From an uncultured Caldilineales bacterium (lineage in GTDB: Bacteria > Chloroflexota > Anaerolineae > JAAEKA01), in the NCBI GenBank assembly GCA_937907455.1, contig CALESQ010000029.1, forward strand, positions 1-45,071: a stretch of 45,071 nucleotides of DNA. The letters are read 5' to 3'. The notes beneath the pieces were generated by a model. That model had not been told where the DNA came from. It saw only the letters and a list, made by a program, of their open reading frames with translations, and did not search any database. A program made the translations under genes and the position numbers. Positions 1 through 8,236 of the stretch are shown one piece after another; position 1 is the first letter of the stretch; the number at the start of each line of letters is the position of its first letter.

Positions 1-51
1 TCATGGCCCTGCCCTTACCTGCTCAACTGCCAAAATCGTGAACTACTGAAA

Positions 52-81
52 TTGTCTTTATCAGCCATTGGCAGGTATAAT
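52..81 (+). promoter_or_regulatory. Sigma-70-type promoter of the first gene
   Basis: TTGTCT at 52-57 and TATAAT at 76-81 are separated by 18 nt. The predicted transcription start is near 88, which favours the ATG at 103 over the upstream in-frame TTG at 52, since that TTG lies inside the -35 box. Confidence 0.7.
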
Positions 82-102
82 AGCGGCGAAAGCGATTTTA
101 CG

Positions 103-1359
103 ATGACAAAGCTGGATTTACCGCACGAATTTATCAAGCCTCGTTATGAAGGCGGTTGCTTTGCCGACCTGCCCGGCTTCATCAAATCGTTACTGCTTCC
201 AGACAGCGCCAGCCCACTGACACCTGCAGGATTTGCTGCCTTTCCTGCACGCTATCGCAAAATCATCTTTCTGTTCATTGATGCTTTTGGCTGGAGTTTT
301 TTCGAGCGTCACCGTGAGCGACTGCCTTTTCTGCGCCGTTTTGATGCACGCGGCAGCGTGACGCGCATCACCTCGCAGTTTCCTTCAACCACCGCGGCCC
401 ACGTCACTACCCTGTACACCGGTCAACCGGTAGGCCGCCACGGCGTCTACGAATGGCACATCTACGAGCCGAAGCTAGACGCCATGATCATGCCCTTGCA
501 GTATGCCTATTCGGGCGACCGCGCGCCGGAAACACTGCAAACCAGCGGCGTGCCTGCCGAAAGCTATCTGCCCGTGAACTGGTTTGTAGAAGATCTGACG
601 CGCAACGGCGTGGCCTGTTTTCTCAGTCAATTCCACGGCTTTGCTCACTCCACCTACTCGCGCATGATTGGCCGCGGGGCCACCATTGTGCCTCACCGCA
701 CGCTGCCAGAGGCGCTGGCTAATGCTACGTTGATGCTGCAACGGCAGCGCGGCATGGCTGCCTATTTCCTCTACACCGGCACGGTAGATGCTATCAGCCA
801 CGATTACGGGCCGAATTCGGTGCAGGTGAATGCTGAAATCGAGGGCTGCTGTGATGCGCTGGAGCGCTGGTTCGAGCGTGATGCCAAGCAGATGCCCGCA
901 GATACGTTGCTGATTCTGGCTGCCGACCACGGGCAGGTGGTGGTTGATCCGGCCACCACCCTGTACATCAACCAACAGCCGGAGTTTGGCAAATTGCAAC
1001 CGATGCTGAAAACCACCCGCCAGGGTCAGGTACTCACACCGGGCGGCTCCTGTCGCGACATGTTCCTTTATGTCAAGGAAAACGCTTTGGAGGACGCGCG
1101 CGTGATCGTGGCCGGCATGGTGGGCGAACGCGGTGAAGTACGCTACACGGCTGATCTGATCAACGCTGGCTATTTTGGCCCGCTGCCGGTGTCCGAAACG
1201 TTCCTGAGCCGCGTGGGCAATTTGGTAATTCTGGCGCGTGAGGGTGAAAGCGTATGGTGGTTCGAACGAGATCGCTTCGAGCAGAGGTTCCGCGGACACC
1301 ACGGCGGCCTGACACGCGGCGAGATGGAAACGCCGCTGCTGTTGCACCATTTCGGCTAG
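103..1359 (+). CDS. Alkaline-phosphatase-superfamily phosphodiesterase / nucleotide pyrophosphatase
   Basis: 418-residue protein of the type I phosphodiesterase/nucleotide pyrophosphatase family, two-metal enzymes that hydrolyse phosphodiester or pyrophosphate bonds through a Thr/Ser nucleophile. Visible landmarks are the first metal Asp in FLFIDAFGW, the nucleophile Thr in FPSTTAAH, the D-x3-H of GTVDAISHDYG, the LAADHGQ metal site and a late RGHHGG histidine. No signal peptide is seen, so a cytoplasmic location is likely. The ATG at 103 is preferred because a TATAAT box lies 22 nt upstream. The substrate cannot be read from the sequence. It precedes two microcompartment shell genes on the same strand, but three hairpins lie between them, so co-transcription is uncertain. 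Confidence 0.85.
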   Translation: MTKLDLPHEFIKPRYEGGCFADLPGFIKSLLLPDSASPLTPAGFAAFPARYRKIIFLFIDAFGWSFFERHRERLPFLRRFDARGSVTRITSQFPSTTAAHVTTLYTGQPVGRHGVYEWHIYEPKLDAMIMPLQYAYSGDRAPETLQTSGVPAESYLPVNWFVEDLTRNGVACFLSQFHGFAHSTYSRMIGRGATIVPHRTLPEALANATLMLQRQRGMAAYFLYTGTVDAISHDYGPNSVQVNAEIEGCCDALERWFERDAKQMPADTLLILAADHGQVVVDPATTLYINQQPEFGKLQPMLKTTRQGQVLTPGGSCRDMFLYVKENALEDARVIVAGMVGERGEVRYTADLINAGYFGPLPVSETFLSRVGNLVILAREGESVWWFERDRFEQRFRGHHGGLTRGEMETPLLLHHFG

Positions 1360-1371
1360 CACGCCACCGAC

Positions 1372-1454
1372 GCAAAGCAAGCTTTGCAATTCCAAGACCT
1401 TCTCAAAGCAAGCTTTGAGATTCCGAAAGCATCTCAGAACAAACTTTGAGATGC
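1372..1454. repeat. Three consecutive short palindromes
   Basis: Three hairpins lie between the phosphodiesterase and the first EutN gene: GCAAAGCAAGCTTTGC (1372-1387), TCTCAAAGCAAGCTTTGAGA (1401-1420) and a longer arm pair GCATCTCA/TGAGATGC (1429-1436 with 1447-1454). The first two share the core AAAGCAAGCTTT and the third has a diverged form, so they look like related copies. No U-tract follows, so they are not obvious intrinsic terminators. Confidence 0.7.
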
Positions 1455-1479
1455 CAGCCTGAACCTGATACGAACGCTT

Positions 1480-1755
1480 ATGCACCTGGCACGCGTTACC
1501 GGCACATTGGTTGCTACACAAAAATACCCCGGCCTTGAGGGTATCAAGCTGCTCATCATTCAACCGCTGGACAAGCAAGGTCAGCCCGCGGGCGAAGCGC
1601 TGGTTGCTGCTGACTCTACAGCACAGGCCGGCCCTGGTGAGTTGGTGTTCTTTATTGCCAGCCGCGAGGCTGCGCTCACCCTCCCCACCACGTTTGTGCC
1701 GGTAGATCATGCGATTGTTGGTATTGTGGACGCCGTTAGTGGCTTGCTACGCTGA
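1480..1755 (+). CDS. EutN/CcmL-family microcompartment vertex protein (copy 1)
   Basis: 91-residue protein with the single-domain EutN/CcmL (BMC-P) pattern: MHLARVTGTLVAT at the N-terminus, a GxKLLIIQPL strand, and VDHAIVGIVDAVSG at the C-terminus. Family members form pentamers that cap the vertices of bacterial microcompartments. The length matches the family (85-100 residues). The usual AVDxVGAGxGE stretch appears here as AADSTAQAGPGE, somewhat divergent. The stop codon lies in one arm of an inverted repeat (1748-1802). A second BMC-P gene follows 84 nt downstream, then an aldolase. No hexameric BMC-H shell gene is in the window. Confidence 0.85.
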   Translation: MHLARVTGTLVATQKYPGLEGIKLLIIQPLDKQGQPAGEALVAADSTAQAGPGELVFFIASREAALTLPTTFVPVDHAIVGIVDAVSGLLR

Positions 1756-1802
1756 AGGCGGGTGCCAATTTACCCCTTCCCAATTTACCCGCCTTCGGCG
1801 TA
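1748..1802 (+). repeat. Inverted repeat with GCCGAAGGCGGG-type arms
   Basis: TACGCTGAAGGCGGGT (1748-1763) pairs with ACCCGCCTTCGGCGTA (1787-1802) over 16 positions, one of them a U-G pair on the plus strand. The loop is pyrimidine-rich with a repeated CAATTTACCC. The arm matches the GTACGCCGAAGGCGG units found about 40 kb away at 41638-41706. Confidence 0.75.
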
Positions 1803-1839
1803 ACCATTTACCTCTCCCCTAATCTATCCCTCCCCACCT

Positions 1840-2121
1840 ATGTACCTCGCTCACGTTTTCGGCACGGTAGTTGCCACCGTCAAACATCCCTTCTTCACCG
1901 GCCGCAAGCTGCTGCTGGTAGAACGTCTACGCCCGGAAGGGGGCGCCGAAGCCAAATACGATATTGCCGTAGATCTGGTGCAGGCCGGTGTGGGTGATAC
2001 GGTGCTGGTGCTGGATGAAGGCAGCAGCGCGCGTCAACTGCTTGATGCCGAACCAGACGCCCCCGTGCGCGCCGTAATTGTGGGCATTGTAGATGCTATA
2101 GACCTGGCGGAGGCCATGTGA
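1840..2121 (+). CDS. EutN/CcmL-family microcompartment vertex protein (copy 2)
   Basis: 93-residue BMC-P protein, closer to the family consensus than copy 1: MYLAHVFGTVVATVKHP, GRKLLLVERL, AVDLVQAGVGDTVLVLDEGSSAR and AVIVGIVDAIDLAEAM. It is expected to form a pentameric shell vertex. Its ATG follows a pyrimidine-rich spacer without a clear Shine-Dalgarno. Its stop codon overlaps the GTG start of the aldolase gene by four bases (GTGA), so the two are probably translationally coupled. This links shell protein and enzyme in one expression unit. Confidence 0.88.
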   Translation: MYLAHVFGTVVATVKHPFFTGRKLLLVERLRPEGGAEAKYDIAVDLVQAGVGDTVLVLDEGSSARQLLDAEPDAPVRAVIVGIVDAIDLAEAM

Positions 2122-2888
2122 GCCAACTGGTACGCTACCAGACGCGCAAGGCCCCAACGCAGCGCCCAACTGAGCAGCAGGCGCGACAAGAGATCATCCA
2201 GATCAGCCGCATGTTGCATCAAGGTGGTTATTGTCTGGGCTACGATGGCAACGTCAGCGTGCGCCTGAGCGAAGACCGCTTTCTGGTGACTCCCAGCGGC
2301 GTCGGCAAGGCTTTTGTACGCCCCGATCAACTGGTAACGGTGAATTGGCAAGGCGATCTGGCAGGCAGTGGGCAATACGGTGCGCAGCGCGGGCTGCGTC
2401 CCAGCTCTGAGGTACTGCTGCACCTGGAGGCATATCGCCAGCGCCCCGATGTGCAGGCGGTTGTACACGCCCACCCTCCTATTGCCATTGCCCTGAGTAT
2501 TGCCGGTATCAGTCTGGCCCGCTGCCTGCTGCCCGATATTGTGCTCTATTTCGGTTTGATTCCCACCACAACCTACGCTACACCTGCTTCGGCAGAGGGA
2601 GTGCAGGCCATCAGCGACCTGATCCAACGCTACGATGCCTTGATTCTGCAGCGTCACGGCAGTGTCACCGTGGGTAACTCAGCTACCGATGCCTATCTCA
2701 AGCTGGAAAAGCTGGAACATACCGCGCTAATCACCAAAACGGTGCTTGACCTGGGTCGCGAACAGGCATTTCCGCAGGCCGAAATCGCCAAGCTGGTGCA
2801 GTGGCGCAACGAAGCCGGCGTGATGCGGCCAGGGCAAGCAGACGACCTGTGCCGGGCCTGTGGGGTCTGTAATCTACCGGCCAAATAG
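2118..2888 (+). CDS. Class II aldolase (L-fuculose-phosphate-aldolase-like) with C-terminal Cys motif
   Basis: 256-residue class II aldolase/adducin family protein. Family enzymes cleave or epimerise sugar phosphates using a metal bound by histidines. Seen here: GNVSVRL and TPSGVGK (phosphate and substrate loops), the SSEVLLHLEAY region, AVVHAHPPIAIALS (two of the metal histidines) and LILQRHGSVTVG (a third). The GTG start at 2118 overlaps the stop of the EutN gene. In sugar-degrading microcompartments such as the fucose/rhamnose type of Planctomycetes, an L-fuculose-phosphate aldolase is the signature enzyme, so a related role is inferred. The tail ends in C245-x2-C248-x2-C251 (CRACGVC), which suggests a metal or Fe-S binding extension outside the core fold. 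Confidence 0.85.
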   Translation: MSQLVRYQTRKAPTQRPTEQQARQEIIQISRMLHQGGYCLGYDGNVSVRLSEDRFLVTPSGVGKAFVRPDQLVTVNWQGDLAGSGQYGAQRGLRPSSEVLLHLEAYRQRPDVQAVVHAHPPIAIALSIAGISLARCLLPDIVLYFGLIPTTTYATPASAEGVQAISDLIQRYDALILQRHGSVTVGNSATDAYLKLEKLEHTALITKTVLDLGREQAFPQAEIAKLVQWRNEAGVMRPGQADDLCRACGVCNLPAK

Positions 2889-2893
2889 CACGC

Positions 2894-3169
2894 CTATGTC
2901 GTCGTGGGCTTGCTGCGCAGCTTATCAATCTGGTCTTTGGGTGTGATAGTTGCCTCACGCGCCTGCTGCCGTCCCTGTGCGGCTTGCTCGCCGGGCGTCA
3001 AACCGCCTGCACTGCCAAGCACGGTGATGCCGGAAAGAATGCGCCGGGTTGTCCCGCTGCCACAGGCTGTGCATAGCGGCGGCTCAGCTTGCTCAGCCGC
3101 CTTGATCGAACGCCAGTAATGTGAAAATGTCGCAGTACACGCAGCACACACGTATTCGTAAATGGGCAT
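2894..3169 (-). CDS. FmdB-family zinc ribbon protein
   Basis: 91-residue protein starting MPIYEYVCAACTATF, the typical opening of FmdB/CxxC_CxxC_SSSS regulatory-type zinc ribbons, with the second pair in LCTACGSGTTRRIL. The four cysteines should bind one zinc. The second half is low-complexity (Gly, Gln, Ala) and ends KLRSKPTTT. Family function is poorly defined; some members sit in amide-utilisation operons. It converges on the aldolase gene with only five bases between the stops. Confidence 0.85.
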   Translation of the reverse strand: MPIYEYVCAACTATFSHYWRSIKAAEQAEPPLCTACGSGTTRRILSGITVLGSAGGLTPGEQAAQGRQQAREATITPKDQIDKLRSKPTTT

Positions 3170-3298
3170 AGTCGTTTACTCACTTGAAGCCAACCCAGAA
3201 ACGCTCTTGCTTTGGCCGGTTGTTTCAGGACGGTTCCAATCTCCAATCGAGCCATTCCTGGAAGTTATTCATGGACTTGTACTTACAGAAAGTTTTGC

Positions 3299-3327
3299 TT
3301 AATTCCGCTATCATTGACGTTTATAGT
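3299..3327 (+). promoter_or_regulatory. Likely promoter of the lipoprotein gene
   Basis: TTAATT (3299-3304), a 17-nt spacer and TATAGT (3322-3327). This predicts a leader of about 70 nt before the ATG at 3404. The -35 match is weak. Confidence 0.5.
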
Positions 3328-3403
3328 AACACGAGGTAATGAAAGCGCCAAACCGCTCTCTGAACCGCAACTGAATTGTTCTCACGAAGGAGAGACCCAT
3401 CCA

Positions 3404-4552
3404 ATGAAACGTAGCTTTTTGCTCTTGCTGCTGCTTGTACTGGTGATTGCCCTGGCTGCCTGTGGTGGCAGCGACAAAGCAGATCCCACTGCCGCGCCTG
3501 AGAGCAACGCCACTGCTGCACCTGCTGCTGCTGACAAACCGGCCGCCACCCCGGCAGATACCGCAGCCCCCACTGACAAACCTGCCGCCACACCGGAAAG
3601 CACAAGTGACGAGGAAGTTCCTGCATCCATCCTCGCGCTGAACGATCTGGACAGCTACCGCGCCACGGTGGTCTATTCGATCAAAGGCAAGGATACCGAG
3701 GGCAATGATGTGGAAGCCTCCAGCGAAATGGTGGCCGAATACACTAAAAACCCCGAAGCACGACGTATCACCATTACCATCAACGACAGCCGCACGCCAG
3801 AAGACAACGGCCAGATGATGGAAATTTATCAGATCGGCGACGACGCTTACCTGTATTCCGGCGAGGACACCGGCTGGATCCGCACCACCAGGGATCAAAC
3901 CTCATCTATTGAAACCGACGCCGGTCTCTACGACGCCGAAGGGCTGTTTGGCGACATCAGCAAGCTGGATCGTGTGCGCCCCGATGAAAAGATTGGCGGC
4001 GTTGACAGCCGGCATTACCGTTTCGATGAAACCACGCTGGCCAGCGCCCTGAAAGAAGACATGGGATCAGCCGAAAAAGTCAGCGGCGAAGTATGGATCG
4101 CCAAGGACGGCGGCTATCTGACCAAATATATCATCAACGCCGAAGTCAATGAAACAGAAGAGCCTACCGATATCACCACCGGCTCCATGATCATTACCAT
4201 GGAACTGCAAGATGTCAACGGCAACATCAAGATCGAATTACCTGCTGAAGCCACTGCCGGTGGTTCCCTGGCTGGATTTGATGGCGCAGCTTTCCCCATG
4301 CCCGCAGGCAGCAGCCTTACTGTCAGCGGTGCCAACTTCACCATGCTGGAAGCTGATGGCAGCATGGAAGAGCTGATAGCCTTTTACGAAGAGGCCCTGA
4401 GCGAGCTGGGCTGGGCCAAGGACGAAGAAGGTTCGATGTTGATGGAAGGCATGGCTTCGCTGGCTTTCACCAAAGGCGAAAACACCCTAAGCCTGCTGAT
4501 GACCCCGAGCGAAGAAACGCAACGCATGCAGATTATGGCAAACGTCGAATAA
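3404..4552 (+). CDS. Secreted lipoprotein with Ala/Pro/Thr linker, LppX/LolA-like body
   Basis: 382 residues from the ATG at 3404, which has the strong ribosome site GAAGGAGAG ten bases upstream; a longer upstream reading frame has no such support. The N-terminus MKRSFLLLLLL..IALAAC is a lipoprotein signal with the lipobox LAAC. A linker rich in Ala, Pro and Thr (about residues 25-70) leads to a globular part. SYRATVVYSIKGKD, the repeated EMVAEY/RRITITIND strands and the GEVWIAKDGGYLTKY segment resemble LppX/LolA-type beta folds that carry lipids, but that is a resemblance only. The C-terminal segment MEELIAFYEEALSELGW looks like a small added domain. Specific function unknown. Confidence 0.75.
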   Translation: MKRSFLLLLLLVLVIALAACGGSDKADPTAAPESNATAAPAAADKPAATPADTAAPTDKPAATPESTSDEEVPASILALNDLDSYRATVVYSIKGKDTEGNDVEASSEMVAEYTKNPEARRITITINDSRTPEDNGQMMEIYQIGDDAYLYSGEDTGWIRTTRDQTSSIETDAGLYDAEGLFGDISKLDRVRPDEKIGGVDSRHYRFDETTLASALKEDMGSAEKVSGEVWIAKDGGYLTKYIINAEVNETEEPTDITTGSMIITMELQDVNGNIKIELPAEATAGGSLAGFDGAAFPMPAGSSLTVSGANFTMLEADGSMEELIAFYEEALSELGWAKDEEGSMLMEGMASLAFTKGENTLSLLMTPSEETQRMQIMANVE

Positions 4553-4589
4553 GACGCAACCATTTCTAAGCCCCCCCCGACTCGCGCCG

Positions 4590-5819
4590 CTAGTGCGAAC
4601 CGGTCAACGAATCAGCCAGTGCTTCGGTAATCAACCAGGCGCTGGCTGATTCGCGATAGACATCGGCGGTGCTGCGGGCAATGATTTGCCAGTTCCACAC
4701 GCTTTCCACCTCAGCCAGCGCGCGCTCGGCACGCACAGCCGCCGCTGGCTGATCTTCAAGCACGCGGGTGACAGCCCATGCCAGCGAATTAGCGTCACCG
4801 GCATAGACCGTAAGGCCGGTTTCTTCATGGCGCACCACCTCACCAAGACCGCCAACATCACTCACAATCACCGGCGTACCGGCGGCCATTGCCTCCAATG
4901 CCACAATGCCGAACGGCTCGTAGCGGCTGGGAAACGCACACACATCGGCCACCACATACAAGCGGTCGCGCACATCATCACTGAGGTAGCCGGGCAGCAG
5001 CACACGTTCCTGCAACCCCATTTCAGCCACACGTTGGCGTAGAGGATCAAGCAGCGGGCCACGTCCGCCGATAACAAACCTGGTGTTGGGGACACGCATC
5101 AGTACCTGAGTCGCGCTTTGCACCAGCAAATCAGCCCCTTTTTCGTACACCAGGCGTCCGACATTGAACACCAGGCGCTCATCGGGGTGGGCAAATCGTG
5201 CCCGGAATGCGCTCAACTCCTCATGGCGCAGGATTTGCAGCCGCTGACTGTCTATGCCATTTGGAATCACATGCAGGCGCTCCGTCGGCACACCGAAGAA
5301 ATGCTGCACCTCATGCTGCATAGCCGGGCTACACACAATCACCTGTTGTGCCGTGCGGGCCAGGCGCGCTTCGGCGGCATCAATGGCAAAAGATAGCTCG
5401 CTGTTCAGCAGGCCGCGATAGCGCCCACGCTCGGTGGCATGAATGGTAGCCACCAGCGGCACAGAAAGCATGGTTTGCATATCAATAGCGGCAAAACCGG
5501 CCAGCCAGTCGTGAACGTGAATAACATCAAACACGCTGCCAGAGTTGACCAACTGCACCGCAGTGGCGTAAAAGGCAGTGTTAGCCTTCAGCACGTCGGT
5601 ATAGATGCTGTCCTGAGCAGGCCGATTGACCGGCACGCGGTGCACATGCAACCGGCCACTGCTTTCATGGCTGGCAAGGCCGTTGAAATCAGGCGTGATC
5701 AGATGAAGCTCAAGATCGGAGATGTCCTCAATCAGGGCAGATACCAGGCCCCTGACATGCTCGCCGAGGCCGCCTTCGATGTAGGGAGGGAACTCCCAGG
5801 ATAAAACCAAAATTTTCAT
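4590..5819 (-). CDS. GT4-family glycosyltransferase (GT-B fold)
   Basis: 409 residues from the ATG at 5819 (MKILVLSWEFPP), preferred over an in-frame ATG at 5840 because the typical GT4 N-terminus begins here. Landmarks: YIEGGLGEHVRGLVSAL (N-terminal donor/acceptor loop), VIHVHDWLAG, VIPNGID, VFNVGRLVYEKGADLL, and the EPFGIVALEAMAAGTPVI retaining E-x7-E motif. Retaining GT4 enzymes move a sugar from an NDP-sugar onto glycans or lipids; the WEFPP opening is common in glycogen-synthase-like and mannosyltransferase members. It follows the binding-protein gene by four bases and is probably co-transcribed with it. Confidence 0.88.
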   Translation of the reverse strand: MKILVLSWEFPPYIEGGLGEHVRGLVSALIEDISDLELHLITPDFNGLASHESSGRLHVHRVPVNRPAQDSIYTDVLKANTAFYATAVQLVNSGSVFDVIHVHDWLAGFAAIDMQTMLSVPLVATIHATERGRYRGLLNSELSFAIDAAEARLARTAQQVIVCSPAMQHEVQHFFGVPTERLHVIPNGIDSQRLQILRHEELSAFRARFAHPDERLVFNVGRLVYEKGADLLVQSATQVLMRVPNTRFVIGGRGPLLDPLRQRVAEMGLQERVLLPGYLSDDVRDRLYVVADVCAFPSRYEPFGIVALEAMAAGTPVIVSDVGGLGEVVRHEETGLTVYAGDANSLAWAVTRVLEDQPAAAVRAERALAEVESVWNWQIIARSTADVYRESASAWLITEALADSLTGSH

Positions 5820-5823
5820 ACTG

Positions 5824-6792
5824 TTACCAACGATACGCATAAATGGTTGGCGTCGCTCGCCATCCGCACGGCCCTGCCGCGGTGCATGGTTGCCACTGCA
5901 CCACGCCGCTCACACCCTGCCAGCCTGGCTGCTGCCCGAGGCGCGCCAGCGCGGCAGCGACTGCTGGCCGTGTGAGAGGTTGGCCATCCGCACCGGCTTC
6001 ATCCAGGGCCGCAAGCAGCAAGCTGGCCGCATCATAAGCCAACGCAGCCCGTGGCGCAGGATCGGCAGCGGTGGCTGCGCGATAAGCCGCGCTGAACGCG
6101 GGCAAAGGCGACGCGGCACTGAACCAGCGCACACCGGCTGCCGACGGCCCGACCCGGCCGACGAACACCGGCGAGCCAAGCTCAGGTCCACCCAGCAGAA
6201 TGCTGCCTGCGCCCAGATCGGGCAGAGCCTGCGCTGCGGCTGCGGCATCATCCAGCCACAGCCAGGCAGCGGGTGAAGACGACAACGACACGCCGGCAAC
6301 GGCAAGCTGCACCGGCAGGGTAATTTCGCCGGAAGCAGTCAGCGAAGCTGCATAGTTAACCAAGTCAGCCGGTGCGGCCTCCAGGGCAAAGCCACCGGCC
6401 AGATGTTCCGGCTCCAGGCTGGCAAGTGGCAACCAGGGCAGGCCCTGCTGTGCCAGCACCGGGCCAGCAGCCAGCGCTGTGCGACGCGACAGCAGGCCGG
6501 TAACCCCCATCACCTGGGGATCAAGTGCCAGATTAGCGGCCTGGCTGCGACTTTCTTCAGCGCGGCCGTTATCGTTGAGCGCCACCAACAGCACCTGATG
6601 CCCTGCCACGCCACCTGCGGCGTTGCGTTCGGCCACGGCGAAGCGGACGGCAGCCAGCACGGCATAGCCGTCATCACGATACAGCTCCTCGAAAGGCGCA
6701 ATCAGGCCAATTTTAACAACGGGTGGTGTACTTGCCACGCACCCGGTCAGCAACCAGATAATAAGGCTAAAGACGATGGTTAAGCGACACAT
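5824..6792 (-). CDS. Type I periplasmic-binding-protein-like lipoprotein
   Basis: 322 residues. The signal MCRLTIVFSLIIWLLTGC has a lipobox LTGC, so it should be anchored outside the membrane. The body VKIGLIAPFEELYRDDGYAVLAAVRFAVAERNAAGG matches the Peripla_BP_6/Leu-Ile-Val-binding family, with MGVTGLLSRRTALAAGPVLAQQGLPWLPLAS following. No permease or ATPase genes are adjacent, so transport is not certain; a sensor or orphan binding role is possible. The partner gene is a GT4 glycosyltransferase. A TATAGT box lies 29 nt upstream of the start. Confidence 0.82.
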   Translation of the reverse strand: MCRLTIVFSLIIWLLTGCVASTPPVVKIGLIAPFEELYRDDGYAVLAAVRFAVAERNAAGGVAGHQVLLVALNDNGRAEESRSQAANLALDPQVMGVTGLLSRRTALAAGPVLAQQGLPWLPLASLEPEHLAGGFALEAAPADLVNYAASLTASGEITLPVQLAVAGVSLSSSPAAWLWLDDAAAAAQALPDLGAGSILLGGPELGSPVFVGRVGPSAAGVRWFSAASPLPAFSAAYRAATAADPAPRAALAYDAASLLLAALDEAGADGQPLTRPAVAAALARLGQQPGWQGVSGVVQWQPCTAAGPCGWRATPTIYAYRW

Positions 6793-6820
6793 GACAAGGG
6801 GTTTGAAAACGCCCTGTGTT

Positions 6821-6826
6821 ACTATA
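6821..6826 (-). promoter_or_regulatory. -10 box of the binding-protein/glycosyltransferase operon
   Basis: On the minus strand GTGGTATAGTAAC gives an extended -10 (TATAGT) 29 nt before the ATG at 6792. No good -35 is seen. Confidence 0.5.
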
Positions 6827-6869
6827 CCACAGGACGCGCGGTTGTGAGCTTACGAAACCCTGACAATCC

Positions 6870-6907
6870 AAAAACGACGGCAAGCACTTCTGCCTGCCGT
6901 CGTTTTT
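6870..6907. terminator. Bidirectional intrinsic terminator after mltG
   Basis: AAAAACGACGGCA (6870-6882) is perfectly complementary to TGCCGTCGTTTTT (6895-6907), giving a 13-bp stem with a 12-nt loop and a U-run on either strand. It lies ten bases beyond the mltG stop. Confidence 0.88.
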
Positions 6908-6916
6908 GAGGGAGCT

Positions 6917-8236
6917 TTATTGGCCGCCGTATTGCGCCACGTTGATCTGATGCTCGGCATAGGTGCGAGCAAAAACGTGACGCCCATCCTCACCGGTAGC
7001 CACAAAGAAACAGTACTGTGTTTCAGCGGGATGAATGGCAGCATCCAGTGCAGACAAGCCGGGGCTGGCAATAGGACCCGGCGGCAAGCCCGGATACAGG
7101 TAAGTGTTGTAGATGTCGTCTACATCTTTATACTCTTCCACCGACTGAGGCTTCCACCACCAATCGCCGGAGCGGCCGCGGGCGTATTGCACGGTAGGAT
7201 CAGCCTGCAAATAGGCGCCACCCACATCGGCATCACAAACGCCTGCCAAACGATTGCGGTAGACGCTGGCAATCAGCGGACGCTCGTCGGCCTGCACCGC
7301 CTCGCGCTCGACAATCGAGGCCAGGATCACGGCATCGGCCAGAGTTGTACCTGAGGCGGCGGCATCGGACTGCCAGGAGCCAGGCACTTTCTGCTCAAAG
7401 TTATCCAGCATGGCCGCCAGCAACTCAGCCGGCTTGGCGCGGGCGGGAATGCGATAGGTGTCAGGGAACAGGTAGCCTTCCAACGTGGCGCGGCCAGAGC
7501 GGTCGCTCAGGAAATCATAGGAACCAATGCCCAGGGCCACAGTGTCACCCAGGCGTACTGCGGCCATGAAACTTTCGGCATCCATAATGCCCTGCTGCTG
7601 CAACAGCTCGGCCACCTGCTCGGCACGCCAGCCTTCCGGCACCGAAACTGTAACCTCACGCACGATGGCGTTTTGCAGTGCATCGGCGATCTGCGGCATA
7701 TTCATGGCGTAAGCCAGTTCGAAATCGCCTGCCTCCAGCCGCTGATCTATGCTGTTGTAGCGCATGTACAAGCGAAACAGCCCGGCATCGCTGATCAACC
7801 CCATTTCCTGCAAGCGATCGGCCACCACCGCGGCGGTTTCACCCGACTCGATGGTGAAGGGCACCGGCTGCGTGCCAGTGCCGGCAGGGGTAGAAATGAC
7901 GGTCTGTTGGGCACGCAGATAGAGGCCCAGCAGCGTATCCTCCAGGTTGTCCAGGCTGAGTGCCTCGCCAGCTAGTTGGCTGGATGTGACCAGGCCCTGA
8001 TTGGTTTCGGGACGCTTCTCCCACTGCCCGGTGATATGCTGGCGGCTAAGTACCATCATCATCGCCACAGCGCCCAGGGTTACCAGCGTGATGCCCAGGC
8101 GAAGGTAGGTGCTGGGGCTTAGCAAAAACTGGCGCAACGAGGGCACAATCCGGCTGCGAAGCGGGGTGGCGGTCAGCGGCTCAGGTATAGTACCGGCTAC
8201 GCGACGTTTGAAAGAAGAGTTAGAATAGTTGCTCAT
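6917..8236 (-). CDS. mltG: Endolytic murein transglycosylase MltG (YceG-like)
   Basis: 439 residues. A cytoplasmic N-terminal stretch of about 45 residues precedes one membrane helix (YLRLGITLVTLGAVAMMMVL), then an extracellular body. It contains the LysM-like region (FTIESGETAAVVADRLQEMGLI) and the YceG catalytic domain: ILASIVEREA with the catalytic Glu, RNRL, QADPTVQYA, and YNTYLYPGLPPGPIASPGLSALDAA. MltG cuts nascent glycan strands and sets their length. A short insertion (GVCDADVGGAY) precedes the LQADPTVQ motif. The gene overlaps ruvX by 17 bases. A strong terminator follows. Confidence 0.95.
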   Translation of the reverse strand: MSNYSNSSFKRRVAGTIPEPLTATPLRSRIVPSLRQFLLSPSTYLRLGITLVTLGAVAMMMVLSRQHITGQWEKRPETNQGLVTSSQLAGEALSLDNLEDTLLGLYLRAQQTVISTPAGTGTQPVPFTIESGETAAVVADRLQEMGLISDAGLFRLYMRYNSIDQRLEAGDFELAYAMNMPQIADALQNAIVREVTVSVPEGWRAEQVAELLQQQGIMDAESFMAAVRLGDTVALGIGSYDFLSDRSGRATLEGYLFPDTYRIPARAKPAELLAAMLDNFEQKVPGSWQSDAAASGTTLADAVILASIVEREAVQADERPLIASVYRNRLAGVCDADVGGAYLQADPTVQYARGRSGDWWWKPQSVEEYKDVDDIYNTYLYPGLPPGPIASPGLSALDAAIHPAETQYCFFVATGEDGRHVFARTYAEHQINVAQYGGQ

